Source: Spirochaetaceae bacterium (GTDB lineage Bacteria > Spirochaetota > Spirochaetia > Treponematales > Breznakiellaceae). From it: a stretch of 31,809 nucleotides of DNA. A program made the position numbers and the translations under genes. The notes under the pieces were generated by a model. That model did no database searches, was not told the origin of the DNA, and saw nothing but the letters and a program-made list of their open reading frames with translations. Location of the stretch: contig JAIRPU010000029.1 in assembly GCA_031256815.1 (NCBI GenBank), positions 1 through 31,809 on the forward strand. Direction: 5' to 3'. Shown here one piece after another: positions 8,092-15,110 of the stretch (positions are counted from its first letter, which is position 1; every line of letters starts with the position of its first letter).

Positions 8092-8934
8092 TTAATTTTT
8101 TTTAGCGCCTATAACACGTTGATTTCCGGCAAGGTCGCTGTAAATATCAATAATACAGAGTGAGGCCTCTTCAAGAAGCGCCGCTATTTGGCGCATTTGG
8201 CCAGGGGCGGCCTCAATAAAAATAGCCCCGCCAGGAGACAGGTAAGAGGGCGCTTGTTTACAAATTCGGCGTATAAGCGAAAGCCCGTCAGCGCCGCCGT
8301 CAAGCGCAAGGCGCGGTTCATTTTTAACTTCCGGCGCAAGCGTTTCTATTTCGGCGCATGGAACATAGGGCGGATTTGCAGTTATAAGATTATAAAGGCC
8401 GGAAACTTTAGAAAACAAATCGCTTTTTAAAAGGCGAAATTTTCCTTTAAGCGAAGCGCGTTTTTTGCAAAGCATGGCGTAGTTTTTCCGCGAAATTAAA
8501 AGCGCATGGCGGCTAATGTCAACCGCCGTCATTGCAAGCGTCTGCGTTTCGTCAAGAAGCGCAAGCGCTATTGCGCCCGTCCCTGTGCAAAGGTCAAGCG
8601 CTTTGGGGTTTTCTATGGAAGCGGAGTTAAGCCAAAAAAGCGCCGCTTCTACAAGCGTTTCTGTATCCGGTCTTGGAATAAACACGTGCCTGTTTACCGC
8701 TAAATCGAGGAATCTAAATTGTTTATTGCCTGTAATTGCCGCCACGCAAAAACCCTGTTTGCGTTTTTCCAGCGCTTTATTATAACGATTTAAGATTTTG
8801 GAGGGAATTTCTGTTTTAGGCGCGGCAAGCAGTTCGGAACGGCTGATGCCCAAAACAGCGCAAAGCAAAAGTTCCGCGTCCAGCGCCGAATTTACAGTTT
8901 TTTTTGCATTACATAATGCTTCAAGTGCCGTCAT
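8092..8934 (-). CDS. prmC: Peptide chain release factor N5-glutamine methyltransferase PrmC
   Basis: PrmC (HemK) methylates the glutamine of the GGQ motif of release factors RF1 and RF2. The helical N-terminal domain is followed by FIPRPDTETLVE (about 85-96), the SAM-binding LDLCTGTGAIALAL and the catalytic NPPY at 187-190. I chose the ATG at 8934 (MTALEALC, 281 residues), which gives the usual family length and only a 14-bp overlap with acyP. The open frame runs on to 9036, but that extension lies wholly in acyP. The 45-bp gap after its stop is the only sizeable gap in this operon. Confidence 0.94.
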   Translation of the reverse strand: MTALEALCNAKKTVNSALDAELLLCAVLGISRSELLAAPKTEIPSKILNRYNKALEKRKQGFCVAAITGNKQFRFLDLAVNRHVFIPRPDTETLVEAALFWLNSASIENPKALDLCTGTGAIALALLDETQTLAMTAVDISRHALLISRKNYAMLCKKRASLKGKFRLLKSDLFSKVSGLYNLITANPPYVPCAEIETLAPEVKNEPRLALDGGADGLSLIRRICKQAPSYLSPGGAIFIEAAPGQMRQIAALLEEASLCIIDIYSDLAGNQRVIGAKKN

Positions 8935-9220
8935 CAGCCTGAATGCTAAATGATTTATAAGTTTTTTGCGGCGGGCAAATATCGCTTCTAACCTTGTCGA
9001 CGCGGGCGTGCGGTGAACCTTTGTGCAGCCAGTCAAGAAAATTTATTACGTTTTCTTCGATTCCTTCCGCCCATACCTCTACAGAACCATCTTCACTGTT
9101 GCGTATCCATCCTGTTACGCCAAGACGTGCGGCTTCGCTCTGGGCATAGTAACGAAACGCAACTCCCTGTACCCGCCCTGTAATTCTGGCGTGCAAAGCG
9201 GTAATTGGTTTTGCCTTCAT
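8921..9220 (-). CDS. acyP: Acylphosphatase
   Basis: Acylphosphatases hydrolyse carboxyl-phosphate bonds of small acyl phosphates. The compact alpha/beta protein carries the signature GRVQGVAFRYY with the phosphate-binding Arg23, and the catalytic Asn41 in GWIRNSEDGSVEV. I chose the ATG at 9220 (MKAKPITAL, 99 residues), close to the family length of about 90; ATGs at 9238 and 9256 are in frame but add unconserved residues. No good Shine-Dalgarno sequence is visible for any of them. It heads the operon acyP-prmC-hypothetical-rsmD-alr and is divergent from the DUF2804 gene. Confidence 0.93.
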   Translation of the reverse strand: MKAKPITALHARITGRVQGVAFRYYAQSEAARLGVTGWIRNSEDGSVEVWAEGIEENVINFLDWLHKGSPHARVDKVRSDICPPQKTYKSFSIQADDGT

Positions 9221-9249
9221 TAAATAATTTTCGCGCATATAAGGGCGTA

Positions 9250-9279
9250 TTGTCAAGAAGCGTTATGTTTAGTTACGAT
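9250..9279 (+). promoter_or_regulatory. Possible promoter of the DUF2804 gene
   Basis: TTGTCA at 9250-9255 and TACGAT at 9274-9279 are 18 bp apart. Transcription would begin about where the ATG at 9285 lies, which again would give a leaderless message. Confidence 0.35.
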
Positions 9280-9284
9280 AAGTT

Positions 9285-10295
9285 ATGTTTACACGTGAAA
9301 TAAAACCGCCTTTGGCGCGGCCAATTCAGAATGGACGGCCTGTTCAAGGCACATGGACACGCGCTTTCAGGCGGCTCGGAATGACGGGGTTTCGCGTTAA
9401 AGAATGGCAGTCGTTTATTATTCAGAATGATGATGTTTTTTTTGAGGCTATAATCGCAAATTTAAAGTATATTCGTTTTATAGAGATAAGTTTTTTAAAC
9501 AAAAAGAACGGAATGTTAAAATATTATATTGATTACTTCCCTTTTGCGTTTTGGGAACTGCCCGATTCACTTTATGATTCAATAATGGAATATAAAACGC
9601 TTGGATATTCAATTAAGATTCATAATTATTTAAATAAAAACAAGTTTGAATTTATTTTTGAAATTGACCCTTTGGACGATTTAAATGTATTTAAAGCGAA
9701 TTTTATCATTTATGTAGAAGAAAAAAAATGGCTGCCTTTGGTTACCAATCTGCTTTACTCTGAAGACCGCTATCTTGTTTCTTACAAAACGCCCGGAAGG
9801 GTGCTTGGAATTATAAACACGGGCGATGGAGGCCCTTTTGAGCTTTCGCCTGAAAACACGCTTGCTCTTGTGCGCGACAGCAAAGGTTATTTACCGTATA
9901 TTACAAAATTTAATAATGCAAACGGATTTGGTTTTGATAAAACAGGAAAGATAATAGCGTTTAGTTTGAGCGAAAACGCAGCGCGCGGCGCTAAAAAAGA
10001 CAACGAAAACGCGCTTTGGAGCGGCAGCGAGCTTACTCCTCTGCCGCCGGTAATGATAACTCACGAAGAGGGTTTTGAAAAAGACTGGGTAATTGAAGAT
10101 ATAGAAGGAATGATAGATTTAAGTTTTACCCCGCAAAATCAAACCGGTAAAAAAAGTTTTGATATTATTTTAGCAAAAGCTGAACTTGCAAATCCTATAG
10201 GTGTTTTTAATGGAATGATTATGACTAAAGAGGGAGAAAAAATTATTCTGCGAAATCTGCCCGGCTATGTTGAAAGCATATATTTAAGATTTTAA
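9285..10295 (+). CDS. DUF2804 family protein
   Basis: This 336-residue protein matches the general pattern of the DUF2804 family. It opens with REIKPPL and a QGTWTRAF segment, then FRVKEWQSFIIQNDDVFFEA, where family members have an RIKEWDYY-like block. A long beta-rich body follows with no membrane span or signal peptide. The function of the family is not known to me; a lipocalin/hydroxyneurosporene-synthase-like beta fold has been suggested for related families. The gene is a single transcription unit, divergent from acyP and ended by the hairpin at 10310-10334. It is more AT-rich than its neighbours. The ATG at 9285 has no Shine-Dalgarno sequence. Confidence 0.6.
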   Translation: MFTREIKPPLARPIQNGRPVQGTWTRAFRRLGMTGFRVKEWQSFIIQNDDVFFEAIIANLKYIRFIEISFLNKKNGMLKYYIDYFPFAFWELPDSLYDSIMEYKTLGYSIKIHNYLNKNKFEFIFEIDPLDDLNVFKANFIIYVEEKKWLPLVTNLLYSEDRYLVSYKTPGRVLGIINTGDGGPFELSPENTLALVRDSKGYLPYITKFNNANGFGFDKTGKIIAFSLSENAARGAKKDNENALWSGSELTPLPPVMITHEEGFEKDWVIEDIEGMIDLSFTPQNQTGKKSFDIILAKAELANPIGVFNGMIMTKEGEKIILRNLPGYVESIYLRF

Positions 10296-10309
10296 CTCTA
10301 TAGCAATAA

Positions 10310-10334
10310 AAAAGCCCCTGCAAAAGGGGCTTTT
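10310..10334. terminator. Bidirectional intrinsic terminator
   Basis: AAAAGCCCCT at 10310-10319 pairs perfectly with AGGGGCTTTT at 10325-10334 around a 5-nt loop. T-runs follow on the plus strand (10336-10341), and an A-run at 10307-10313 gives a T-run on the minus strand. It therefore ends both the DUF2804 gene and the FlaA operon. The plus-strand T-run just enters the 3' end of the FlaA gene. Confidence 0.9.
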
Positions 10335-10339
10335 GTTTT

Positions 10340-11065
10340 TTACCAGTCGTCGCGAGGGTCGTCCGGGTCTCTGTTGTTTTCTGCAAACAGGTCGGTAACT
10401 ACGCGAAGGTCGTCAAAGTAAGCGTAGTATGTGCCGTAAGCTTCCATTGGGTCAACGTCAATACGGAATCCAACAATACTAATACCTCCACTTGAAGTAT
10501 AGTGAAAGTCGTTTTGAATAATGCCATTATCGCCATTGGCTTGCTGCGGCGGCACGGAAACGGTAAGTTTCTTCCAGCCCTGATAGTTAAGCCGCCCCAT
10601 GTACAGTTCAAAATACTTGCCTCTTGAATCGTTTAGGAGAAGATAAAGCCTGTGGTTATAATTACGCCCCGCAACCCAAACGGATACCGTTTTGGTTATA
10701 CCTTCCACAGATATAGGCCGGGTTGTGGTAATATAAACGCTTGCATTGCCCCTGCGCAAAAAATCTACTTTAACACCCAAAACCTTGTTGTCTGCCATGT
10801 TAAGCGATTCTTCACCCTGGACAGGCTGTTTTGCCATTGGAGCGCCTTCAAAAAGCCTTCCTGAAGAAAAGCCGCTGTCGGTAGAAATATACACCTGCCA
10901 ATAGCCTTCCTGTTCAAACTTATCAACGGAAACTTCCCGCAGTGCCTGCTGCGGAAACCCTCCCGCTTCTGTCTCGGCGTTTGGTTCGCCAACTTCGGGG
11001 GCCTGCTGAGCAAAAGCAAAACCCGCAATAAATATCACCAGTAAAAGTGCGATATATCGTTTCAT
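10340..11065 (-). CDS. FlaA-family periplasmic flagellar sheath protein (second gene)
   Basis: FlaA proteins coat the FlaB core of spirochaete periplasmic flagella. The 241-residue product has a signal peptide (about 1-20, cleavage after AFA) and the FlaA beta-sandwich pattern: VSVWVAGRNYNHRLYLLLND, then YMGRLNYQGWKKLTV and a C-terminal YYAYFDDLRVVTDLF. The tail is highly acidic (RDPDDPRDDW). AAGGAAGG lies just upstream of the ATG. It follows the other flaA-like gene by 18 bp. This paired arrangement resembles the adjacent flaA-type genes known in Treponema pallidum, but I cannot assign which paralogue is which. Confidence 0.88.
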   Translation of the reverse strand: MKRYIALLLVIFIAGFAFAQQAPEVGEPNAETEAGGFPQQALREVSVDKFEQEGYWQVYISTDSGFSSGRLFEGAPMAKQPVQGEESLNMADNKVLGVKVDFLRRGNASVYITTTRPISVEGITKTVSVWVAGRNYNHRLYLLLNDSRGKYFELYMGRLNYQGWKKLTVSVPPQQANGDNGIIQNDFHYTSSGGISIVGFRIDVDPMEAYGTYYAYFDDLRVVTDLFAENNRDPDDPRDDW

Positions 11066-11083
11066 TGTTTTTACCTTCCTTGA

Positions 11084-11917
11084 TTAATTTTCACCGGCTG
11101 TTCCACCGCCGGCGCCCCCGCCTGACCAGAGCTGATTTATCTTCTTGGGGTTAGACAGCTCGTCTCCATCATATATATTATCATATATGTCAGAAAGCAC
11201 TTTTAACTGTGAAAAATACACATAAAACGGCACAATCTTTGTAATTTTACCAGTTTTATCACGCTCTATATCAACATAGGTTCGTTCTTTCGGGTCTGTC
11301 CAGAGCCTTAGTTTAACGAAAGTTGTAGCGTGAGTTGAGCGCGGCGTTATATTGGAAACCATGGGAATACCCGTGGGAACCGCACTGCGAAGATTCTTCC
11401 AGCCAGTATATTTAAGACTGCCAAGCGGAATCGTGTGCATTACACCACGGTTGTCGCGTATGTAAGCTTCAAGTCTATAGTTAAGATTTGAACCCCACAC
11501 CCAAAGGTCAATAAACCGCGTTCTGCCCAAAAGCGGAATTTCCGCCGGCTGCTGATCTGCGTCATCTGAACGTGTAGGATAGATATCTATCCAATTAAAG
11601 CCATTCCGGTCAAATGCGCCCTGAACACCCAGACTCTTTGCTCCGGCATCCCCTGCCTGCCGGGCGATTGCCATTGGCGCGGTAGTTATAACATTAATGA
11701 CGGGAAAAGTCTGCTCAGAAGTTTTTGTGGTAAACTTACTCGCCACAGCTTTCCAGGTGTAGCGATACTCCTCGCCGTCAACTACATAGGGAGTTCCATC
11801 GAATTTATCAAGAATCCGGGACTCCATTTCAACGGTTCCAGCATCACCAAACGCTGGTAACCGAACCAAATTTGCTAAGACAATACCGAAAACGGCCAGC
11901 AAATTGCCTTTTTTCAT
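11084..11917 (-). CDS. FlaA-family periplasmic flagellar sheath protein (first gene)
   Basis: A 277-residue exported protein with an N-terminal signal peptide (about 1-24) and the same core as its neighbour: FIDLWVWGSNLNYRLEAYIRDNRG, GSLKYTGWKNLR and a late FYVYFSQLKVLSD strand. This is the FlaA layout, so it should form part of the flagellar sheath in the periplasm. It has a glycine-rich C-terminal tail. An AGGAAGGAG Shine-Dalgarno sequence precedes the ATG, much stronger than those of other genes here, as expected for an abundant structural protein. It is first in the two-gene operon driven from 11963-11991. Confidence 0.88.
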   Translation of the reverse strand: MKKGNLLAVFGIVLANLVRLPAFGDAGTVEMESRILDKFDGTPYVVDGEEYRYTWKAVASKFTTKTSEQTFPVINVITTAPMAIARQAGDAGAKSLGVQGAFDRNGFNWIDIYPTRSDDADQQPAEIPLLGRTRFIDLWVWGSNLNYRLEAYIRDNRGVMHTIPLGSLKYTGWKNLRSAVPTGIPMVSNITPRSTHATTFVKLRLWTDPKERTYVDIERDKTGKITKIVPFYVYFSQLKVLSDIYDNIYDGDELSNPKKINQLWSGGGAGGGTAGEN

Positions 11918-11962
11918 ACGGTTCTCCTTCCTCTGCTCTCCTTAAAGAGAAATCACTTGGTT

Positions 11963-11991
11963 AGTATAGCAGTCAAATACTATTCTGTCAA
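11963..11991 (-). promoter_or_regulatory. Strong sigma-70-type promoter of the FlaA operon
   Basis: On the minus strand a perfect TTGACA (11991-11986) and TATACT (11968-11963) are exactly 17 bp apart. It is the best promoter in the window and fits high-level expression of flagellar sheath proteins. Confidence 0.8.
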
Positions 11992-12092
11992 ATCCATTTT
12001 TATTAACAGAATCAATTCATTATCGGTTTTTTTTGTTTTTTTGTAAAGTGCCTTGTACGTCATCAATTTCTGCAAATTTTCCGGCGGGGGGC

Positions 12093-12122
12093 TTAACATT
12101 TTTTTGCGTTTATTGTTACAAT
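12093..12122 (+). promoter_or_regulatory. Promoter of the TPP riboswitch-thiB unit
   Basis: TTAACA at 12093-12098 and TACAAT at 12117-12122 are 18 bp apart. The predicted start near 12129 sits immediately before the riboswitch core. Confidence 0.65.
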
Positions 12123-12130
12123 AAAACAAT

Positions 12131-12204
12131 CGGGGTGTCGTGGTTTTACACGTCTGAGATTATACCCGTTGAACCTGATGCGGATAATGCCGCCGGAGGG
12201 AGCA
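12131..12204 (+). promoter_or_regulatory. TPP (THI-box) riboswitch
   Basis: The conserved THI-box elements occur in order: CGGGGTG (12131-12137), CTGAGA (12154-12159), ACCC (12164-12167), GAACCTGAT (12171-12179), GGATAATGCCGCC and GGAGGGA (ending at 12201). Known TPP riboswitches bind thiamin pyrophosphate and lower expression of thiamin synthesis or uptake genes. Here the 3' conserved GGAGGG (12195-12200) is itself the Shine-Dalgarno sequence of thiB, 5 nt from its ATG, so ligand binding should block ribosome entry directly. A long closing P1 helix is not evident. Confidence 0.93.
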
Positions 12205-12205
12205 A

Positions 12206-13213
12206 ATGAAAAAAGCTCATATTTTATTTATTGTTTTAATCGTCTTCGTGTTTTGCGCTTGTTCAAAAAAAGAAAGCGCTTCTTCGGGAACAAAGCTTGT
12301 AATCTGGACTTACGATTCATTTACAAGCGAATGGGGGCCGGGAGCGGCCATTGCGCGTAACTTTAAAGAAGAAAGCGGATTTGAAATTCAATGGGAAAGC
12401 GCGGGAGACGCCGGTTCTCTACTTGCGCGCCTTCTTCTTGAAGGCAGCGGGGCAAATGCGGACATTGTTCTTGGGTTAGACCAAAATCTTGCGCCGCGCG
12501 CGTTAAAATCGGGTCTTTTTGAGGCCTATATACCCAAAAATGCAAAAAATTTAATTGCGGACATAGGTTTTAATGGCGATTTTAGATTAATTCCTTATGA
12601 TTACAGTTATTTTGCGCTGATTTACGACAGCGAAAAAATAGAGGCCCCGCCGTCAAATTTAGAGGCGCTTTGCGATGCCAAATATAAACAAAAACTCATT
12701 TTAATGGACCCGCGCACCTCCTCGCCGGGGCTTGGTTTTTTTGTTTGGACAAAGGCAATTTATGGGAATCAATGGCAGGACTACTGGAAGCGGCTGCTGC
12801 CCTCCGTGCTTACAATAGCCGCCGGCTGGGATGAAGGTTACGGGCTTTTTACCAAAGGAGAAGCGCCGCTGGTGCTTTCCTATACGACAAGTCCAGCCTA
12901 TCATGCCGAATACGAAAAAAGCACGCGCTACAAAGCGGCGCTTTTTAAGGATGGGCATCCATTACAAACAGAGTTTGCCGGACTTCTGGTAAACGCCAAA
13001 GCAAAAGAGGCGGCAAAACAGTTTCTTGAATTTATGTTGAGCAGGGGTTTCCAAAAAGAAATTCCTCTTGGAAACTGGATGTATCCTGTTATAGATATTG
13101 AACTGCCGGTTTCGTTTAATGAGGCTCCAAAACCGGCAAAGGCAATTTCATCCGCGCCGGTTTCGGATGAAGAAATTAACGCATGGGCAGAACTTGTTCG
13201 CTCGGCGCGTTGA
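12206..13213 (+). CDS. thiB: Thiamin ABC transporter substrate-binding lipoprotein
   Basis: The 335-residue protein is the periplasmic thiamin/TPP-binding component ThiB (TbpA). It has a lipoprotein-type signal peptide with FCAC (Cys19). The family text follows: KLVIWTYDSF, a FEIQWESAGDAG segment, ADIVLGLDQN, IPYDYSYFALIYD, LILMDPRTSSPGLGFFVWT and a conserved WDEGYGLFTKGEAPLVLSY block. The riboswitch directly upstream confirms the thiamin link. No ThiP permease or ThiQ ATPase gene is adjacent: the next gene is ridA on the opposite strand, so the partners must be elsewhere or be shared with another transporter. Confidence 0.93.
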   Translation: MKKAHILFIVLIVFVFCACSKKESASSGTKLVIWTYDSFTSEWGPGAAIARNFKEESGFEIQWESAGDAGSLLARLLLEGSGANADIVLGLDQNLAPRALKSGLFEAYIPKNAKNLIADIGFNGDFRLIPYDYSYFALIYDSEKIEAPPSNLEALCDAKYKQKLILMDPRTSSPGLGFFVWTKAIYGNQWQDYWKRLLPSVLTIAAGWDEGYGLFTKGEAPLVLSYTTSPAYHAEYEKSTRYKAALFKDGHPLQTEFAGLLVNAKAKEAAKQFLEFMLSRGFQKEIPLGNWMYPVIDIELPVSFNEAPKPAKAISSAPVSDEEINAWAELVRSAR

Positions 13214-13225
13214 ATTTTAACTGAA

Positions 13226-13597
13226 TTATAATTCTGCGACAGCCTCGATTTCGCAAAGCGCGTTTTTTGGCAGCGCTTTAACGGCAAAGCAGGAACGCGC
13301 CGGTTTTCCGGTAAAATGTTTGGCATAAACTTCGTTGAATGCGGCAAAATCGGCCATATCGGCAAGAAAACAAGTTGTTTTTATAACTTTTGCAAGTGAA
13401 GAACCGCCCGCTTCCAGTACCGCTTTAAGGTTTTTTATGCACTGCTCGGCCTGTTCCGCCGCTGTTTTTCCTACAATGTCTCCAGATTTGGGACAAAGCG
13501 GAATTTGTCCGGAAGTCCAAAGCAGATTTCCAACAACAAAGCCTTGCGAATAAGGCCCAATTGCGGCAGGCGCCGCGTCTGTTTGAATGAGTTTCAT
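13226..13597 (-). CDS. ridA: RidA family (YjgF/YER057c/UK114) enamine/imine deaminase
   Basis: RidA proteins hydrolyse reactive enamine/imine intermediates, such as 2-aminoacrylate, released by PLP enzymes. The 123-residue protein keeps the family pattern: APAAIGPYSQG, LLWTSGQIP, an AEQAEQCIKNLKAVLEAGG helix and the C-terminal ARSCFAVKALPKNALCEIEAVA, including the substrate-binding arginine and the terminal glutamate region. Length is normal. A possible Shine-Dalgarno sequence (GAGGAC) lies a few bases before the ATG. It is a single-gene unit convergent with thiB and has its own strong promoter. Confidence 0.95.
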   Translation of the reverse strand: MKLIQTDAAPAAIGPYSQGFVVGNLLWTSGQIPLCPKSGDIVGKTAAEQAEQCIKNLKAVLEAGGSSLAKVIKTTCFLADMADFAAFNEVYAKHFTGKPARSCFAVKALPKNALCEIEAVAEL

Positions 13598-13629
13598 AAT
13601 ATTGTCCTCTTAAAAAATAATTTTTGTTC

Positions 13630-13658
13630 AGTATAATACTAAACTTTTGTTCAGTCAA
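13630..13658 (-). promoter_or_regulatory. Promoter of ridA
   Basis: On the minus strand TTGACT (13658-13653) and TATACT (13635-13630) are 17 bp apart, about 33 bp before the ridA start. The rest of the 325-bp space between ridA and the next gene (13598-13922) holds only this promoter and the plus-strand promoter at 13824-13852; I see nothing else in it. Confidence 0.7.
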
Positions 13659-13823
13659 GTAATGTTTATTGGGTTTTGGGCGCATTTTTGCCGGTTTAAA
13701 TCCTGGCCGGATGATTTGGAATCAAAAAAATAAAGTGGAACCGGACGCGGATAGGGCAGTTATGCAAAATATGCCGCCTGATATAAAATTTCTATTGGTC
13801 GTTGACACGGTTTCTGCAAAAAC

Positions 13824-13852
13824 TTGACCGGCTATAAAAGAACGGCTATAGT
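13824..13852 (+). promoter_or_regulatory. Promoter of the URO-D-fold methyltransferase gene
   Basis: TTGACC at 13824-13829 and TATAGT at 13847-13852 are 17 bp apart. The leader of about 60 nt ends in a small hairpin, with GCGGC and GCCGC arms around an AT-rich loop, just before AAGGAG. Confidence 0.55.
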
Positions 13853-13922
13853 GTCAGTTATCCTTTCAATTCGATGGTAAACTGGTATTGCGGCGCAAAA
13901 TAAAGCCGCGAAGGAGAATATT

Positions 13923-14912
13923 ATGCTGAACAGGCGGGAATTGGTACAGAAAGTTCTGCGGAACGAAAGCGCGGAACGGGTGCCTGCCGGATTTTGGTTC
14001 CACTTTATTGAAAATCCAGAAGGAGCAGACGCTCTTAAAAATCCTGATTTTTTTGCGGCGAACATTGCGGGACACAGAAAGTTTTACACAGATTTTAAGC
14101 CGGATTTTGTAAAGATAATGAGCGACGGGTTCTTTATCTATCCTAACGAGGTATTTTTGACGGCAAAAACACCGTCCGATTTTAACCGGGTAAAGCCATT
14201 GGGCAAAAATCACCCGTGGGTGGAAAAACAGGCGGAACTTGTGAGCAAGGTAACTTCGATTTTTAAGGGCGAAGTTATGAGTTTTTACAATCTTTTCGCG
14301 CCGGCAACCTTGTTCAAGATTCTGCACCCCGGAGACCCCGCAACCGCGCGTGTGCTTGCGGGACTTATCAACGAAGACAAGCGCGCCGCGCGAAACGCGC
14401 TTAATGTTGTTGCAGAAGATATAGCGCAGGTTGCGCGGCGGGTAATAAGCGAGGGCGGCGCGGACGGCATCTATTACAGCACGCAGGATGCAGCCGGACT
14501 GAACGGCGCGGCGCGGGACGAGGCAGTGCGCCCTTCGGACGAGGCGGTGCTTAAGGCGGCAGGCGAGCTTAGCAAATTCAACATACTGCACATTTGCGGT
14601 TACGAGGGGCATCGCAACGAACTGGCGCGTTACGCCGACTATCCTGCGCAGATTTTTAACTGGGCGGCTGCAGTGGAAGGCGTTACGCCTGGCGAAGGCA
14701 AAAAGCTTTTTGGCGGGAAGCCTGTAATCGGTGGTTTTGGAAACACAAAAAACGATGTGTTGTATAAAGGCAGCCGAGAGGAAGTAGAGGCGGAAACCGC
14801 GAAAATTCTTGCCGAAGCCGGGCGCACCGGGCTGATTCTGGGGGCGGACTGCACTGTGCCTTCAGACATCAATTACGAGCGCCTTGAATGGGTGCGTTCG
14901 GCAGGCTTTTAA
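13923..14912 (+). CDS. Uroporphyrinogen decarboxylase-fold, zinc-type methyltransferase-like protein
   Basis: The 329-residue protein belongs to the URO-D superfamily. Its closest resemblance is to cobalamin-linked methyltransferases (MtaA/MtbA type) rather than to true HemE. The reason is the H-x-C...C zinc-ligand set: His223 and Cys225 in ILHICGYEGH and Cys310 in LGADCTVP, which HemE lacks. Other family text is LNRRELVQKVLRNESAERVP at the start and KPVIGGFGNT. Such proteins transfer methyl groups between a thiol and a methyl-corrinoid protein; the acceptor and donor here are unknown. AAGGAG precedes the ATG. The gene stands alone: no corrinoid protein or partner methyltransferase is adjacent. 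Confidence 0.75.
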   Translation: MLNRRELVQKVLRNESAERVPAGFWFHFIENPEGADALKNPDFFAANIAGHRKFYTDFKPDFVKIMSDGFFIYPNEVFLTAKTPSDFNRVKPLGKNHPWVEKQAELVSKVTSIFKGEVMSFYNLFAPATLFKILHPGDPATARVLAGLINEDKRAARNALNVVAEDIAQVARRVISEGGADGIYYSTQDAAGLNGAARDEAVRPSDEAVLKAAGELSKFNILHICGYEGHRNELARYADYPAQIFNWAAAVEGVTPGEGKKLFGGKPVIGGFGNTKNDVLYKGSREEVEAETAKILAEAGRTGLILGADCTVPSDINYERLEWVRSAGF

Positions 14913-14936
14913 GCGCCCGGGCCTGCATGGACGGCC

Positions 14937-15085
14937 GCCGGCTGGCCACCGCGCAGACCACTGCCAGCCGGCCGGTCACCGCACAGGCCGGCCCCCGCGC
15001 GTATCGCGCAGTCCGCCGCCAGCCGTCACACCGCACAGACGCTGGCTGGCCGCGCGTATCGCGGTGACCACCGCACAGGCCGGCC
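14937..15085. repeat. GC-rich palindromic island between convergent genes
   Basis: The spacer at 14913-15110 is very GC-rich and full of inverted and direct repeats. GCCGGCTGGC at 14937-14946 pairs with GCCAGCCGGC at 14963-14972. GCGCG/CGCGC flank TAT at 14997-15009, and a second CGCG-TAT-CGCG occurs at 15053-15063. The 16-bp word ACCGCACAGGCCGGCC occurs at 14978-14993 and again at 15070-15085. It has no convincing reading frame and no T-runs. It resembles in style the islands at 20130-20230 and 21240-21650. Confidence 0.75.
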
Positions 15086-15110
15086 TTAACCGGCAGTCCG
15101 CGAAAAATCG

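Noticed and set aside
9251..9256. Minus-strand TTGACA as a promoter for acyP
   Set aside because: No acceptable -10 box lies 15-19 bp away; the corresponding bases read CGAAAA.
13866..14612. 248-residue minus-strand frame opposite the URO-D-fold gene
   Set aside because: It is an antisense shadow of a gene with a clear promoter, ribosome site and family motifs.
13923..14912. True uroporphyrinogen decarboxylase (hemE)
   Set aside because: The H-x-C...C zinc ligands point to the corrinoid methyltransferase branch, and no other haem synthesis gene is nearby.
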